In this document: positions 38,901-52,586 of the stretch, piece by piece
How positions within the stretch are numbered: the first letter of the stretch is position 1
How the letters are laid out: each line of letters opens with the position of its first letter
NCBI RefSeq assembly: GCF_001522545.3
Contig: NC_031799.1
Location: 30,647,912-30,711,911 of the forward strand
Direction: 5' to 3'
Source of the DNA: Parus major
Lineage: Eukaryota; Chordata; Aves; Passeriformes; Paridae
Length of the DNA: 64,000 nucleotides
Notes under the pieces: model-generated
Databases searched by the model: none
Told to the model about the DNA's origin: nothing
The model's input: only the letters and a program-made list of their open reading frames with translations
Program-made: the position numbers and the translations under genes

Positions 38901-41900
38901 AGTATGTCCTAATCTTTCTTCAATTTTCTTAACCACTGGCTAAACCACTTCCACGCAAAGTACTTTTCTAGAAGGTGAGCTCAGACTTCTCTGTGTACAA
39001 GGCTGTGACAAACATGCCCTGCCATCACATGCTTCAGAGCAGCACCCAGAGATACCCTTGAAAATAGAATTGTGCTCTCCTCTCTAAAACTGGATGGCAA
39101 TATGATGGTATCACACAAGACTAACACAAGAGAGGAAGTTTAGTGGAGTCTCAGGGAAACCAAGAGGACACATGCTGACAAATGTGGGTAGGAAACCAGA
39201 CCTAATTTTCAACAGCTGAGAACCAGGTAATGTGGACCATTTGAATGGGCAGAGGGGGACACTGGAGATCACAATCTCCTTTTCAGTTTGGCATGTATTT
39301 TTTGTTTGGCTAAGCGAAGTTGCTTAATGCGCTAAATGGAGAAACTTTACGTTAACTTCAGACCTCTTACTACCCATGATATTCAATTAGACTTTTCAGG
39401 TCACTTATGGATTTTGTGTTCCATATTTGGCTAAACATTTTTCATCATATAGATTATGAAAGATTTGCATCTTTTCACATGGTGATACTAGTGATGTTCA
39501 GGAAATTAAATACTTCCTGTGTTGAATTCAAGTTTCCCTCAGTAAGAAAATAATATTTAAATATATGCATGATTATGGCAGGAAGAAAAAAAAAAAACAT
39601 GAACCACAACAGATAAGCTATATTCTACATAGAGAGTATTCAAATATAACTGCCAAAATATAAAAAAAATATTTATTCATATAAATACATCCATGCGAAT
39701 GAGTTGTATCCTTAGATGCTAAGACTTCCATTATTAGAGAATACTTGTTGCCTATTAGTCTCAATTATACTCATTTCAACTTTAGAGGCAGCTACCTCAT
39801 TTAAATATATTTAATAAATGTGAGCAAGCCAGTAGAAAGTAGTGGCTATGAGACTTTACAGTTGAACTCTGATGTATGTGCTCTAACCTTGCTTACATAT
39901 TTCCACCACTAAGGGTAAAAGCTGCACAGGTCCCACACAGCACAATGCCAGGTTAATGTAGAAAGTCATTATCTGGAATTTACAATTCTGCTGAGCCAAA
40001 AGGAAGATGTGGAAAATAAGTACAACAAGAAGACATTCACAAAACAGGTAACTTAAACTCTCTTTATGTGGTCACATAAACACAACAGACAGTGGTAAAC
40101 CCCCCAAAACCAAATTTAAGTAACAGTCATCATTAAACCAAAAGAATGTATAGCAATGATTTCACCCTGTAAATCCTTCTTGATGTACTGCATCAATGGC
40201 ATTCCTTAACTTCACTTTCCTGGTTTACTGCTAAGCTATGAACATGGAAGTAATTACAGTTGTTGGCTTCTAACTCTCTCTGTAAACCATGGAGAGATAA
40301 ACTGCTATTACTGAACATACGCACTACAAACAATTATGTTTTGACAATATAGGTAAAGGATAAAAAAATCTGAAGAACACCAAAAGGAAAGCCAATGACA
40401 GAAATAATAAAGATTGTGGCAGAAAGCACGTCAAGGTCACTTATGGCGCACACTAATTTGGCTGCAGGCCAAAGGTTCATTCCAGTCACAGGAACAAATG
40501 CATTCATATTTTATAGCAGAGGCCTCTCAAAAATCTGGACTTGCTTAGATGCCTCAGCTTTCTTTTCAACAAATGCATGAACCTGCCTGCCACACAGTTT
40601 CAAATATTTACTTTGTGTAAGAAATAAATTTCAACTCATGAAGTCCATAAGACACTTATTATTTTGATACTGTTATCTGGATAAGTGCTTTGTCAGAGTC
40701 ACAATTTTGTGGTTTCCAAGATGAACCTTTCAAGTATTCTGACAGAACTATGCTATTGCATTGTGTAATTTATTTTCACTTCTTCTACAGAGTCTGCAAA
40801 AGAACTGCCCATGCTACCCAAATAGCTTTTATCAATGAAGACTATACTAACAATCTTCACCATTTTTTACAAACTACCACGAACTTTTAATATTAAACAT
40901 TTAATTTCAAAGCCTATTTAACACACTATTCACTATGATTCTGTGGATAGGGAGGAAATTACTTACATGGATAATCTGTACACTACAGAGTGAAGCACAC
41001 TCCTTCTGAAGCCTATGCATTTATACACATCGCCAGTCAAAACCAAAACATTTAGCTGTGTCTAAAGAGTTTTGTAATTCAAAAATAGAGAAAGAGGTAG
41101 TGTCATTTTTAAAAACACTATGAATTTATTAATAAAATTTAAATGAATGCTTTATCCAAAGAGAACTATAGCAGCATATGCCATGGCCCTAAACTTTCAT
41201 AGGGCTAGAAACTTTTATAAATTATCCTATTTGCATCAACATCAATGACAGCATCACAAGAAGCATCAGCTACTGAACTTGCAAAAAGTATCAAGCAATC
41301 CCAGAACAATCCAGTAAAATTAACTCATCCTTTATATTTATATATACATTTTAGGTTTTTTATTTTCTTTTGAACTAGTAAAAATTCATCAAAAGCTGAT
41401 TAATTTCTTTCTTAGGAATGTTTGAAGGATAATTGTGTTTATCTACAATGTGTCCTATTTGGCTTGGTGCATTGAGATTTTCTAACTATTAAGCTATAAT
41501 GATTAGAAAATATGTTTTCAGTATAATTAACTGAAATCTGTCTTTCTAATACTAAATTTTAGCTGCTTTCCAAAGTTTCCTCTACTGACAGGGATTTCAG
41601 CAACTATCATAGGGGAAAACAATTAAAATCCAAGCATTTATAAGCATGAGAGCACTATTTTTCCACTGACTTTAGATTTTACTGTCAGACATAAGATATG
41701 CAATCACAACAGTTGTTATGAAGAACATGATGTAGAACATACTTATCTATTTATGCTTGTGAAAAAATATTTTCTTATTCAGAGAATTTCATTTCAGAAT
41801 ACAGTACCACAATGAAGTGTATCAGAAATAAACAAACCTAATTGGTTTAATAATTTGTTTTATCTAGCAATAAGAAAATGCTAAGAATCACAGCCTGCAG

Positions 41901-44900
41901 GTTGGAATGCAGCTATACCATGCTGAGTAGTGATTTAGCACAGAATTCCACACTAAGCATTTCAAATACCACTGCGCACCACATCCTCAACAGGGCTGAA
42001 GATCCTGCTGTGCTTGGTGCTGAGCTGAGGCACAGAAGGACATGGATCTCAAATACCTGCATTCCTTCTCCACTCAGACACTCAGCTGCAAGTCTGTGTA
42101 AAGCATTTCTAGCAGCAGAAAGGAAAAGGTAGCATGTTTATATGAATAGTTGTAATTTCACTTAGACAGTCAGGACACGGCATTTCAAATGGGAAATACT
42201 GCAAAACTCTTCTTGCAATCCAAAGGTGTTCACCTTCAGCAAGAGGCCCATAACATAGCAGAATGACAGGAGATCCTGTTATCTTAGTGGCTTACCAAGG
42301 TGCATTAGTTCTGATGAAGAAGAATGTTATTTCTCCTGAGACACGAGAGAGCAATATAGAAAACTATGGAGAATGAGACAAAGAATCGCTTGTTACAAGC
42401 AGTCTTCTGAAAATAAACAACGAACTATTCTTCAGCACTAACTGATTGGTCTCTTTCTTGTTCAGAATCAGTTCTACTTTATTCTCATGCAGTCGCAATC
42501 TTCCGTAATGTATTCCCAAATTCTGGCAAGGATTGATTTAAAATATCAGAAAAAATCTCAAACCAGAACAAAGTTCAGTAAAATTTAAAAGAACCACAGA
42601 TGTTTGTTATATTATTTATATTTAACCTTACACAAACAGAAACAAATTCAGACCCTAAAGAAATTACATTTCTTGGGAGATGAGACAGGGGAGGCAAATG
42701 AAATAGTGTACACAAGTACATTTCAGCAAGCTTGATCTTATACACTTGCTATTTTGAAAATACTAATTTTGCTTAGTTCCAAAAAAGAGGGGAAAAAAAA
42801 ATCTGCTGACTGAACTAATTACCACTAGCAAATGAAGATGACAATATCTCAATATAGAAAATTAATATAAGTGCTTGCTTGATATTTTCCTAATATAAAT
42901 AAACTTTCTGGAGATTTTGCATGTCTTTTGTTTTCCAAAGTCTTTCGTATTAGTATATATGAAAACAAATGTGTAAATTGTTTTGCTCTCAGTCTCAAGA
43001 CCTGTTCCCTGGCAGTGAACATTTTGTAATTTCAGTTGATGATGATCTGCATTCTGCTTTTTTAAGCAGAGTATAATAGATTAATGTTGCTTATTTAGCA
43101 TAGGTCTGATCTTTCACAGAGCTCAATATAAAATCTAGAAAATGCTACCTAAAGCATACTGTTTGCTTCTCGAAAGCAATCCTAACTGGTACATTTAAAT
43201 TCTCATTAAAAATCGTTACAAGTATAACTTCTAATTATTTCCTAAAAACATGAGAGGAAATATAGGTGTATGACAGAGAAGGAGGAACTGTGATAACCAC
43301 AGTGCAGAAATATAGGTGACATAGTAGAAAAAGCTAGTAAATGTTTTTTTCCCCCTAATAAAAAGTACACTTAATTATGAATCTTGCACATTGAAGGAAA
43401 CTTGACTCATAATATCCAGAAAAGATAGGAAGACAAAAAGATGCTGCAAAGTTACAGCTTGTGAATAAACGCACCACCTTTGAACATGTTATTTTCTCAA
43501 GTAACTGCACAGAAATTTTATTTATATTCTAGCTTTTGCATACTTGTTAAATACAGCTCCCTCAAGCCTTGCCTATTAGACTTTGAACACTATTTTACTC
43601 ATTTTACAGAGGTGAAATTATAATCATTAGAAGAATTCAAAATTATTGGGAAATTTCAGAAGAATTTGCAATCATGCAGAGGAGTAACAGGCTTCTGGTC
43701 CACCAATTGCCAATTGCAATTGCTGACAGCAACCTAGCACTGTAGGGGGATGTTTGAAGTCTAACTCCTTTTTTCCCATTGATCTGATGAAATGAGTAGC
43801 AGCAGCTTATCGTCCATTACACAGCTCATGGAAATCACAGGCCATCATCCTTGTCATGTGCAGACTGACTGCAAATTTTAAGTACAGGGAATCCAAAGTA
43901 TGGATGAAGTGCTAGAACTATTGTGCATGCAGCTCATTATTGATACAGACTCCCTTTGCTTTTGGACTTGAGATCTTTAACCACAACGCATAAGGGCATA
44001 ACTGACCTGCCCAGCTCTTTTGCCATTCTTTTCTATAGCTATTTTATAACTTCTGTGCTACGAGGGACAACGAATGATACTTTGCTACTATCTTCAGCTG
44101 CATAGCCCAAGGAATGCAGCAAGCATATGCGACTACACACCAAATGACCCCAGCACTATGAATCCACACCTCCTGTAGGTTATGAAACCAGGCCTACAGA
44201 AACCGGGAGTCAACCAAGGTAACACAGCAGTTTATTGTCCCTTTCCAGATCTCTAAGTACACATCACAAAGGCTACTAAGCTCCAGCTGCAGCAAGTGCT
44301 ACCACAGCTATGCAAGTGTTCTCTGTTCTTAAAGGAAAGTTCTTAAAGGAACTGGACTTTGTTCTTCCCAACACAACCACCATCTGCTTCTGTTCTTTTT
44401 CAGTTGTTTTCAATATTACCAACTGACCACCCATGCTCCCACAGAAAATGCCAAGTGGACTCTCTGACTGTAGTACTGCAGTTAATTCAGCCAAAGCAGC
44501 ATAGACTTGGACTGCAAGACCCAAAATACCCTAAAATTTTACTGAAGACATTTCTTTCTCGGTTTCCAAAACTCCAGAAGATAATGATAATCTTTAACCT
44601 ATATGCCAAAAGTGTCTTTCAGTATCTAAGCATATCTCAGCATCTGCAGTCTGGTTCACAAACTTCATACAATATGGGTGTGGAACAGCAGAAACGATAC
44701 ATTGCTACATATAGCATTTTCCCTAGAGTAAATGAAAATATGCAGGAAGGGAAGAGAGGCACAGCATATAATGAGAGTTGCTTTTGGTAATAATCCACTT
44801 TATAGTAATAGATAACAGTGTTACTATTTTGCTGTTTTCTTTTACTCCAGATAAAATGTTTCCTCAGAGTTTTCTTTAACAGTCATGAGATTATCACAGT

Positions 44901-45899
44901 TGGTGCAACAGATGTTGGTCCCTAGGAAGAATGTCCTGATCCTGTAAAACCTGCTTTCTCATGTGCAGGCCCTTTGAAATCGGTGGGATTTATGTAAATA
45001 GGGATTTGCAGGATTAGGTTTACAGTCTAGGGAGTCTGCAATACTTCAGTTATACGTGTTCTAGTTTTGTTGCCTGGGAACTCAGTACACCAGAATAGTT
45101 TCTGAACAGCCCTTTAAAGAACATCCTTTACAGAAGAGGTAGGAATCTCAATACAGTCCTTGCAACATGAATTTCGCATTAGGACTTTGAGTTACTTTGA
45201 GTTACTCCTGAGCCAAATGAGTTTCAAAGAGATCAGATGAGATCCATACTAACCTACAAAATACAAGAAGAATGTCCTCACATTTACAAACCTGAGGAAG
45301 GAGAGGAAGATAAACCAGAGATTTTTTTTTTTCCTTTCTTTGTTTTTCTCATTGTTCCTAAATGGAACACAACATTCTATATGCATATTTTTGTCTTCCA
45401 TCATCAAAACCCAGAGCTACGAACATTCTGTATGCAGTAACTTTGGGTTACAAAGGAGACAGAAGAAGAGAGATTACTTTTCAGAAGTTAAAAGACCTGT
45501 CTAGGAGTTGCAAAACTGGTGCTATTGCCACTAGAGATGGCATCCTTCACAACTCTCCAGATACACGCACTCTTGGGTTCTCCTCACACAGCCCCTGCCC
45601 CCTCCTCCCTAGCCCCATACCCTCTCTCTTCCCTCACCTCACCCATTCCCCACATCCGCACAAGTTGTGGCAGGAGCTGGACAACTGCTGCAGTTTTCAT
45701 TGGCAAGGAGCACAAGCAGCCCAGAGCCACCTAGCACTCAGTGACAGAATCCAGAAAAACTGATGAGTGTGAACTGTCTGTGAAAACACCTCTCTGAAGA
45801 TAGGAAATGCTAGCATATTTATTCATCACCGATGATGTCCAAAGAAGCAGTTACTCTGCCACTCAAATGTCTGCCCCTCAGGCAACGAGAAATATGTCA
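38901..45899. other. NFIB intron 2, AT-rich single-copy sequence
   Basis: No gene is seen. The 143-codon frame at 44359-44790 lacks any recognisable domain and lies in ordinary intron. TTCTTAAAGGAA is tandemly repeated near 44328-44352, and a G/T decamer is repeated near 45184-45206. A C-rich stretch at 45592-45616 is listed separately. Confidence 0.5.
45592..45616 (-). other. C-rich tract giving a G-quadruplex motif on the gene strand
   Basis: Plus-strand C runs of 4, 5, 3 and 4 are separated by loops of 2, 4 and 3 bases, inside a longer pyrimidine-rich stretch to about 45660. The G-rich complement is the NFIB sense strand, so the pre-mRNA could form a quadruplex. Confidence 0.6.
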
Positions 45900-46421
45900 G
45901 TGTGGCACTGGTGGAGCCTCACCTTGAAGCCCGTGTTCAGTTTTGGGCTACTACAGCAAATACCTCGAGGTGCCAGGGAGAGGGAAAAAGAGACTGTGAA
46001 TAGTTCTAGAGAAAAAACTTCCATGAGGAGCAGTTGACAGGATTGACATTCTTTAGTCTGGAGATAATAAGGAGGCTGAGAGGAGACTTTAGAGCTCTCT
46101 CTGCAACTATCTGAAAGGAGATTGTAGCCAGGTGGTTGCCATTCTCCTCTCCCAAGTAACAGGACAGAGGTCAAGAGAAAACGGCCCCAAGTTGCACTAG
46201 GGGAGGTTCATATTGATTATAAGGAAATAAATTGATTACCAAAGATGTCAAGCATTGGAACAGGCTGCCCAAGGAAGCGGTTGACCTACCATCCCTGGAG
46301 GCATTGAAAAGAGGATATGATGTGGCACACAGGGATTAGTGGTGAACTTGGTGGTGCTAGGTTACCAGCTGGATGTGAAGATTTTAGAGGTCTGTCCCAA
46401 CCTAAGTGACTCTAGGATTCC
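45900..46421 (+). mobile_element. CR1 LINE 3' fragment (about 0.5 kb)
   Basis: This matches the CR1 3' region: GTTCAGTTTTGGGC, TTTAGTCTGGAGATAATAAG, CTGAAAGGAGATTGTAGCCA, CCCAAGTAACAGGACAGAGG, GTCAAGCATTGGAACAGGCT and CCATCCCTGGAGGCATTGAA, ending CCCAACCTAAGTGACTCTAGGATTCC. The divergence pattern differs from the copies at 4.3 and 14.5 kb, so it is probably another subfamily. No intact ORF. Confidence 0.92.
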
Positions 46422-49399
46422 ATGTGCCACCAAAGAGGTCATGTGTTACCAGTGACAGAGAAGTCAGCAACAAAAACCAAAGGCACCTTTGTCAACAATA
46501 TATATAACTAGGATGCGTACCAAACAGCATGAACTCAGACTAGAAACTACATATCAAACACCTCATGACAGACACTGTCATATGCATATATTATTACTGG
46601 AAAATAAAACACACATGTAACAAAGAAAAGTTCAAATTAATCTGTTAGTTACTCCAATGGGCAATTTTTTCCACAGTAGATTGACATCATCCTGTAGGGA
46701 ACCCAAAGGAGCAGTTTACATGAAAGCACATGAAAATGCCATATGAAAGCAATTTTGCTGCATTCAGGACCCACATGAGCTTCCTTGGACCTCACCATGA
46801 TGTCTCTGGTTATCACTGTGTTATTATAACACATAGGAAAATTTGGGCAGAATCAAATTTTAAAATTGTAGAGCCTTTTTGCAACTTTTGTGCCATGGAT
46901 AGATTAATCACTAAATTCTCTTCCATTCATTTTGACACCTGTTTCCAGGCCATTTACCCTGAAAACTAAAAACTTCATAAAACATTTGCTAAAGCTGTCA
47001 CTAATCACTTTTTCCAAAAATACAACCCATAACTGCTACCATTCAGCAGTCACATCCACATGGTCTAATACTGCCACTTCATAGTTTCTCGGCTGCACAT
47101 TTTGGTCTCTGACAAAGGTGCCTATCAATGGCAAGAGAAGTGTCATCAGCACAGAGAAGGCAGAATCTCATTATACCGTAACATGGAATTTAAGAAAAAA
47201 AATCTATGTATAGTCTTCTCTGTAGGTTCCTCACCAGATGGAATAGGGAGTTCGGTGTTAATGCTCATCCTACTATGAAACACGTCAGCAAGCCCAAGTT
47301 ACCAATAATATGACTTGAATTCTGACAAGGTCAGACTGGCTGGACTATATTTAAAATACTTTTATCTTACTGCAATAGGATAATGTGTTCTAAGACTACA
47401 TACCACAGGAACATAAGACTCTTCTGCTGATCTAACCTAGTCTCAGAAGCTTATGCTCTGTACCATGCTTCAGGTTAATTAAAGCTAAACAATGCAGAAC
47501 AGCACAGGAATCTAACACAGCACCAAGTGAATTAGAGTGGTGTTTTGCTCGAACACTTAGCAGACTTTGTCTAGGAAAGCAATTAAAAAACTGTAAAAAT
47601 CTGAGAGAAATTTTGTGTGATTTTTGTTGCCCATTGTTTGTGAAGTCAAAGCTCAGAAGAGGAAGAAATTCAGCTACTGCATTAGCACCACTGATCCTCG
47701 AATTTAGAAAGAATATCAAGCGATCACCTGAACCACTTCAGTGCTAGATCCGGTTTAGGTAGGTCATCCTTGATTAAAAAAAAAAAACAAACAAAAAAAC
47801 AATACTGTCCTCACCATTAGAAAGACATGGAATTTTTTTCTTGAGCATATTCTTAACTGATGAAATGTTGAGTCTTTACTTCTTTACCCATCTATAAGGA
47901 AGGCTAATCAGAAAATTAAAAAGTTCCTAGCTACTGCCAAATAATTCACATTTTTTTCCTTATGTACATAGATCGATCAAAACTAGACAGCATTGAAAAC
48001 CATTACTAGTTCTTTAAGTTGGATGCAATTAGTAGTCTGTGAGTCCTTCCAACAATTATTGCAACTTCTTTCAAGGACTTGGTTCACACAACTGAATGAT
48101 CAAGGTAAGTATTTGACTCCATGATGATCCTCATCCTGAACCTGAATTACATCTTTGAATGCACATTCTTTACATCACCAAATGTTGAAGGACAAACAAC
48201 AGATTAATTGCTGGCCCTAATGCTGTGTTTGTGAGTGCTAAGAAGCCATTCCAAATGTTCCAAAAAGGATTAATGCAGTATAACAAGTCTATTTAATTAC
48301 TGAAAGATCAGTGATCCTCATTTTACTATAAGCAGCTTTTCCTTTATTTGGAGGTTGTAAATAGAACAGAAATCACTACAGGACAACTACAATTCTGGTC
48401 CCAGAATATTCAAGTTATATCCACAGTATAGTGAAAAAATACATGAAATATTAAGAAAGACTACATACACACACTGTGTTTCTGTATGACAAAGCAACCA
48501 GCGCACATTTTAAAATACACCAGAACTCCTCACTATAAAGTGCAAAAAACAATTTTATGCTCTAAGTAACAATTTGATATGTTTTCTTAACTAAAAAAAT
48601 GGCAGCAATTAAGCCAGTTAGAGTAATTACACATAGCTTTAAAACAAATTCCCTTGAATTTAATAAAACCAAGTAACTCTGTGGCTCCTCCAACATAAGC
48701 TTCTACAAATGACTGAACTACAGGCCGTAAACTCACCTATTAATGCATATATGGCAAAACTACAACCTGATATCCTTTAAATTCTATGTCTGAATCCAAA
48801 AGTCCAATCAATTTTTCAATTCTCCTCTCTGCACAAGCTGGTTATTCTTTAACTGGAAGTTAAACAATAGAATAAGTTTTGATGTTAACCCTTGTTTCAC
48901 TGTGAATGGCACTGTTTCAGTATCAGCTGGAAAAATGCATGGACACTCTTCATTTTTGTAAATGATTGCCACTTCCTACTCTGAGAGGCAGACACAGTAG
49001 TTTTGTTAGTGTTGGTATGGCTAGCTCATTACCAGCCCTGAAATACCATCCTAAAGGAAGGAATGAGGAAAGCAGTGACTGGAGCAGTAAAAGTAGATGG
49101 CATTCTTGGTCCAAAAAGCACAGGTTACTAATTACTTAGGAGCATTTCGCTATAATCACCTAGGGCATCAGGTAAAACTAGGCCCTCTAAGATGCAATCC
49201 TGGACTAAACCCCTACAAACCAATGATGTGCACATCAGCTGCCTCACAGATCAGGCTTGTCTAAGTGTGGGACATGAAACAGGATGGCCAGCATATTCCA
49301 GACACAGGTAAACTGTTACATTAGTTTGGGTTTCATCTCACACCTCACCAAATTCCTGACCATCCATCCCCTGAGCATGGGACCACGGTGCAGGAACTT
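46422..49399. other. NFIB intron 2, AT-rich single-copy sequence
   Basis: No gene is seen. An A run with C interruptions lies at 47778-47800. No transposon was recognised. Confidence 0.5.
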
Positions 49400-49880
49400 A
49401 AGTGTTCAACTGGCCCACTTGACCGAAAACCTGTGATGAGAGCAGAGAGAAGGACAGGAAAGCAGACTGAGCTCACAGGCTCTGCAGATGCCTCTTTTGC
49501 GGATGAATGTCGATGAACACCCATACAATTGTCCCGTAATGAGTGTTTCTTTTATCTTTCTGTCTGGAGTACATTTTTGCGTCACTTTCAAAGGTAAGGG
49601 AAACTCAGAGAGCTGTCTGTGCCTTGTCCCATCCCCAAGGGATGCCCAGAGCTCCTGCAGAGTGAAGCGGGGCGACGGGAGGAGCGCTGCTCCCACAGTG
49701 CCGGTCCCCTGTGACGGGCCAGCCCTGCCGCGCGGTTTTGCTCTGACACCCTCTCCCACGGAGCCGTACCACCGCAGGGCTTACAGGCAAGGAATGCTTT
49801 GTGACGGCCTTCCCTGCTTGGGCAAGTCTCTTCTGTCTGGGCATGAGAAAACTGGGTACAACATTTCTTTATGATACAGA
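49400..49880. promoter_or_regulatory. CpG-enriched block, possible enhancer or alternative promoter
   Basis: CpG, rare elsewhere in the window, is frequent here (GCGGATGAATGTCGATGAAC, GGGGCGACGGGAGGAGCGCT, GCCGCGCGG, CACGGAGCCGTACCACCGCA). The left half holds motif-like strings, including TTGCGTCA (CRE/MAF type) and ACAATTG (SOX type). A plus-strand donor-like AAAGGTAAGG lies at 49591. The frames of 117 and 128 codons on opposite strands are probably by-products of the GC-rich composition. Role inferred. Confidence 0.35.
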
Positions 49881-52462
49881 GCCCTCCTGGGGGCTGGGCA
49901 CCAGCACACGGGTTTGACTTGAAGTGGAATACAGGAATTTTTTTAACCAGTATTTATCTCAGTATTTACCACAACCCTCACTGGACCAACACTGAAGTGG
50001 TATCCTCTCTCCCCAGGTCCAGAGACACAGAGGTATTAATTAACTTCCCTGTCATCCCCCGGGGGAGACAATGGCAGGGTTGGAGACCAGGGACAAGGAT
50101 TTTGAAGTCCTTGCAACTAAACATTGAGTCATAATTTACATTGTCATCACAGTGATAACATTCAAGGTCCTTGCACCAGCATTCCCACCCTCTTCCTTCA
50201 GAGGAACTATGTAACTGCAATTAGAAATCACACCTAGCTTGCAGAGTTTCACACAGAAAGGTTTCATCATATACAAGGAATGTTGTACGTAAACATATCG
50301 TATGATTTCTTTTTTCTTTTTCAAGAAGCAAAAAAAAGTAAGTTTCCAAAGAAATCAGGTGTACTGCAGAAATGCAAACCTGCTCATGTGTTGTGAAAGT
50401 CAGTGCACAATGCTGTGAAAGCGTATGGGATTTAAACTATGTGAATTTGATTGAATAAATCCACTCATGTGAGCAGTCTGAGGCTAAGGACTTGAAGCAA
50501 GAACATACCAATTATCTGATGACTGCAGGAATACAAATTTACTCGTTTTATAATGATACCAGTAGTAGCCTATAAGCTTTCTTAACCTAGCCACCACCTA
50601 GATTTTTGACAGATCCAGCCACTGATTTTGAAAGGTGCTACTTTTTAAAACAGTGTCACAATGCAGCATATGGTTAGATGTAATACCCATTTCAATAAAA
50701 TAACTGTCCCAACAGCCAAATTGTTGGTAGTTATGGGAAGCACAAAGACTACATCAAGAAATTGACCTTAGCATCTGAGATACTGACAGTAAACAGCCTG
50801 TCAGGGTAAGGCGCCAATGACTGCCCCTCACCAAGAATAATTCTTAAGGATAAGTAGCTTCCACTATAAATAATATATTTAACTTTTTTTTAAAAAGTCA
50901 TATAAAGATTGTTCTGTCTCCCTTTTAATAAGTTTAGATGCTGCATCAAGCATAATGTTTAAACTCCTTTGCTTTAGAAATCATGATTGCTCTTGAATAC
51001 AAGTTAGGACTTTAGAAATCAATGTTTTGATACTAAAGAAATAAATAGCCACTTATGACATTGACAGGAAACATTCCTCAATTTCACAACAAAAGAGTAT
51101 TTTGACCACTCCTGTGTCCTAAAAGTTGAAATAGTGTGCATACTCATTAGATTTTCATCACAAAATATTTTTAAAGCAGAACTTTCTTCCCAGTACATCT
51201 CACTCAAACAAAGCTCACAGTGAAATGAGGTTGACTAAGAGAGATGGTGTTTGCCCTTGACAAAAGTAGTGACCCTGTGCACCCCAACATAACAGAAATG
51301 CACAGCAGCCTGAGAGAGGATGGAATTTTCCTCCAGCTCAGAGAAATTCCCTCACTACCGCTTCTACTATGAAGGGCCATCAATTTGTCCCCCTCACTGT
51401 CAGCAGACAATAGGTTGTGACATCAGGAGCACTTCCAAAGGAGGATACAGATGCTCTGGAGGGACACAGAAAACCCACTGGGGTGTATTTTGGGGCCGAG
51501 GTCTTCTTGTCAGCAACTACCACAAAGAAGTGGAGGAAGTGGCATGGCCACTGAACAATAGAGAGGTCAAGCAGTTCACAGGCATTTCATGACCCAGACA
51601 AACCAAGGTCAAGAGATTCAGGTAGCAACTTGGCATGGGCATGAGCTACAGCACAAATGAATTGTTTTAACAAATCAGCTTTGGTCAATTAAACCTAATA
51701 AGATGTGTTGCATCACATAGCAGGGTTCTTGACACTAAGGCCAGGAGCTGAGGCCAGCCTCGTAAAACACGACTTTTAACGTGGCATAACAAATTTAAGG
51801 TAATCCGTCTAGAAACTGCAGATGTCAGAGTAAGTTGTCTTGATTAGGAGAAATTTTTACACTTTTAAACCAGGGGCAATCAGTGGAGCTATCCCTCCAA
51901 AAAGTCTGACATCTTTTCCACTGGCATTACTCAGGCAATAGAATACTGATGCTCCAGTAAGTATATTTGATATCTCTCAGACACAATGCATATCTGTAAT
52001 AATCTTCTAAGCATTTCCCTGTCAGCCACTTCATAAAAAAGGCTGAAAATGGTTTGACATTTTAACCCAATAAAATTCACCAGCAAAAAAATATGTAGTT
52101 TGTGAATATTTTAATTTAATTTCTAAAGACATTGAGTTTGTAATTACTAAATTCTAAAGCATGCACATTGTTTTGTTCTATTTTAAATAATATGTAAATC
52201 TCATGACAGCTCAGAACAGAGCTTATGAAGGATATGGCAAGGTAATTGACTGGAAATTAAAATACAATGCTAGGTTTGAGATAAATAGATAACCATCTTT
52301 CGTTTCAGTTGTTTAATTGACCCTTTATGAGAAGATGTGTAGTAACTCAGGTTAATATTTCTTGGAGATCAGGAAGTCAAATACATAAACAACATGTTCA
52401 AAACACAGATATTTAAAATTATCAATCGTTAAATAATTTCAAAAAATACAGAATATACTTAC
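49881..52462. other. NFIB intron 2, single-copy sequence
   Basis: No gene is seen. The complex, less AT-rich part at 51220-51600 could be a decayed repeat; its 90-codon frame has no recognisable domain. Confidence 0.45.
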
Positions 52463-52586
52463 CTGTGCACACTGTTTGCCTCCGACAAACAAACACAGGA
52501 ATTTTTCCTAATTTTTCAACAGCCACACCAAGTTTCTCAGAGTTCACTACCCATTCATTTTTGCATTTGGCTTTCCTGTTCATCTT
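52463..52586 (-). CDS. Candidate unlisted alternative exon within NFIB intron 2
   Basis: On the NFIB strand, a pyrimidine-rich stretch ending TTTTCTTCCTTAG precedes a 124-nt segment that ends ACAG followed by GTAAGTAT, a consensus donor. One frame is open throughout: 41 codons plus one base, starting Lys-Met-Asn-Arg-Lys, with Cys at 8, 34 and 40, Trp at 12, an internal EKLG-VAV-EKLG repeat and a CRRQTVC end. The ATG has A at -3. An in-frame TAG precedes it, formed by the acceptor itself. This frame runs from phase 0 to phase 1, exactly like exon 2, so it could replace exon 2 or serve as an alternative start, joining exon 3 in frame and lacking the DNA-binding domain. Spliced after exon 2 it adds about ten codons and then TGA, 92 nt before its end. 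I do not recognise the peptide as a known family. Open frame and splice signals are seen; the exon role is inferred. Confidence 0.5.

Noticed and set aside
40929..40952. CTATGATTCTGTGG as a CR1 end
   Set aside because: No upstream CR1 similarity could be followed, so the short match is likely chance.
44359..44790. 143-codon plus-strand open frame
   Set aside because: No recognisable domain, composition like the surrounding intron, antisense to NFIB, and no convincing splice or promoter context.
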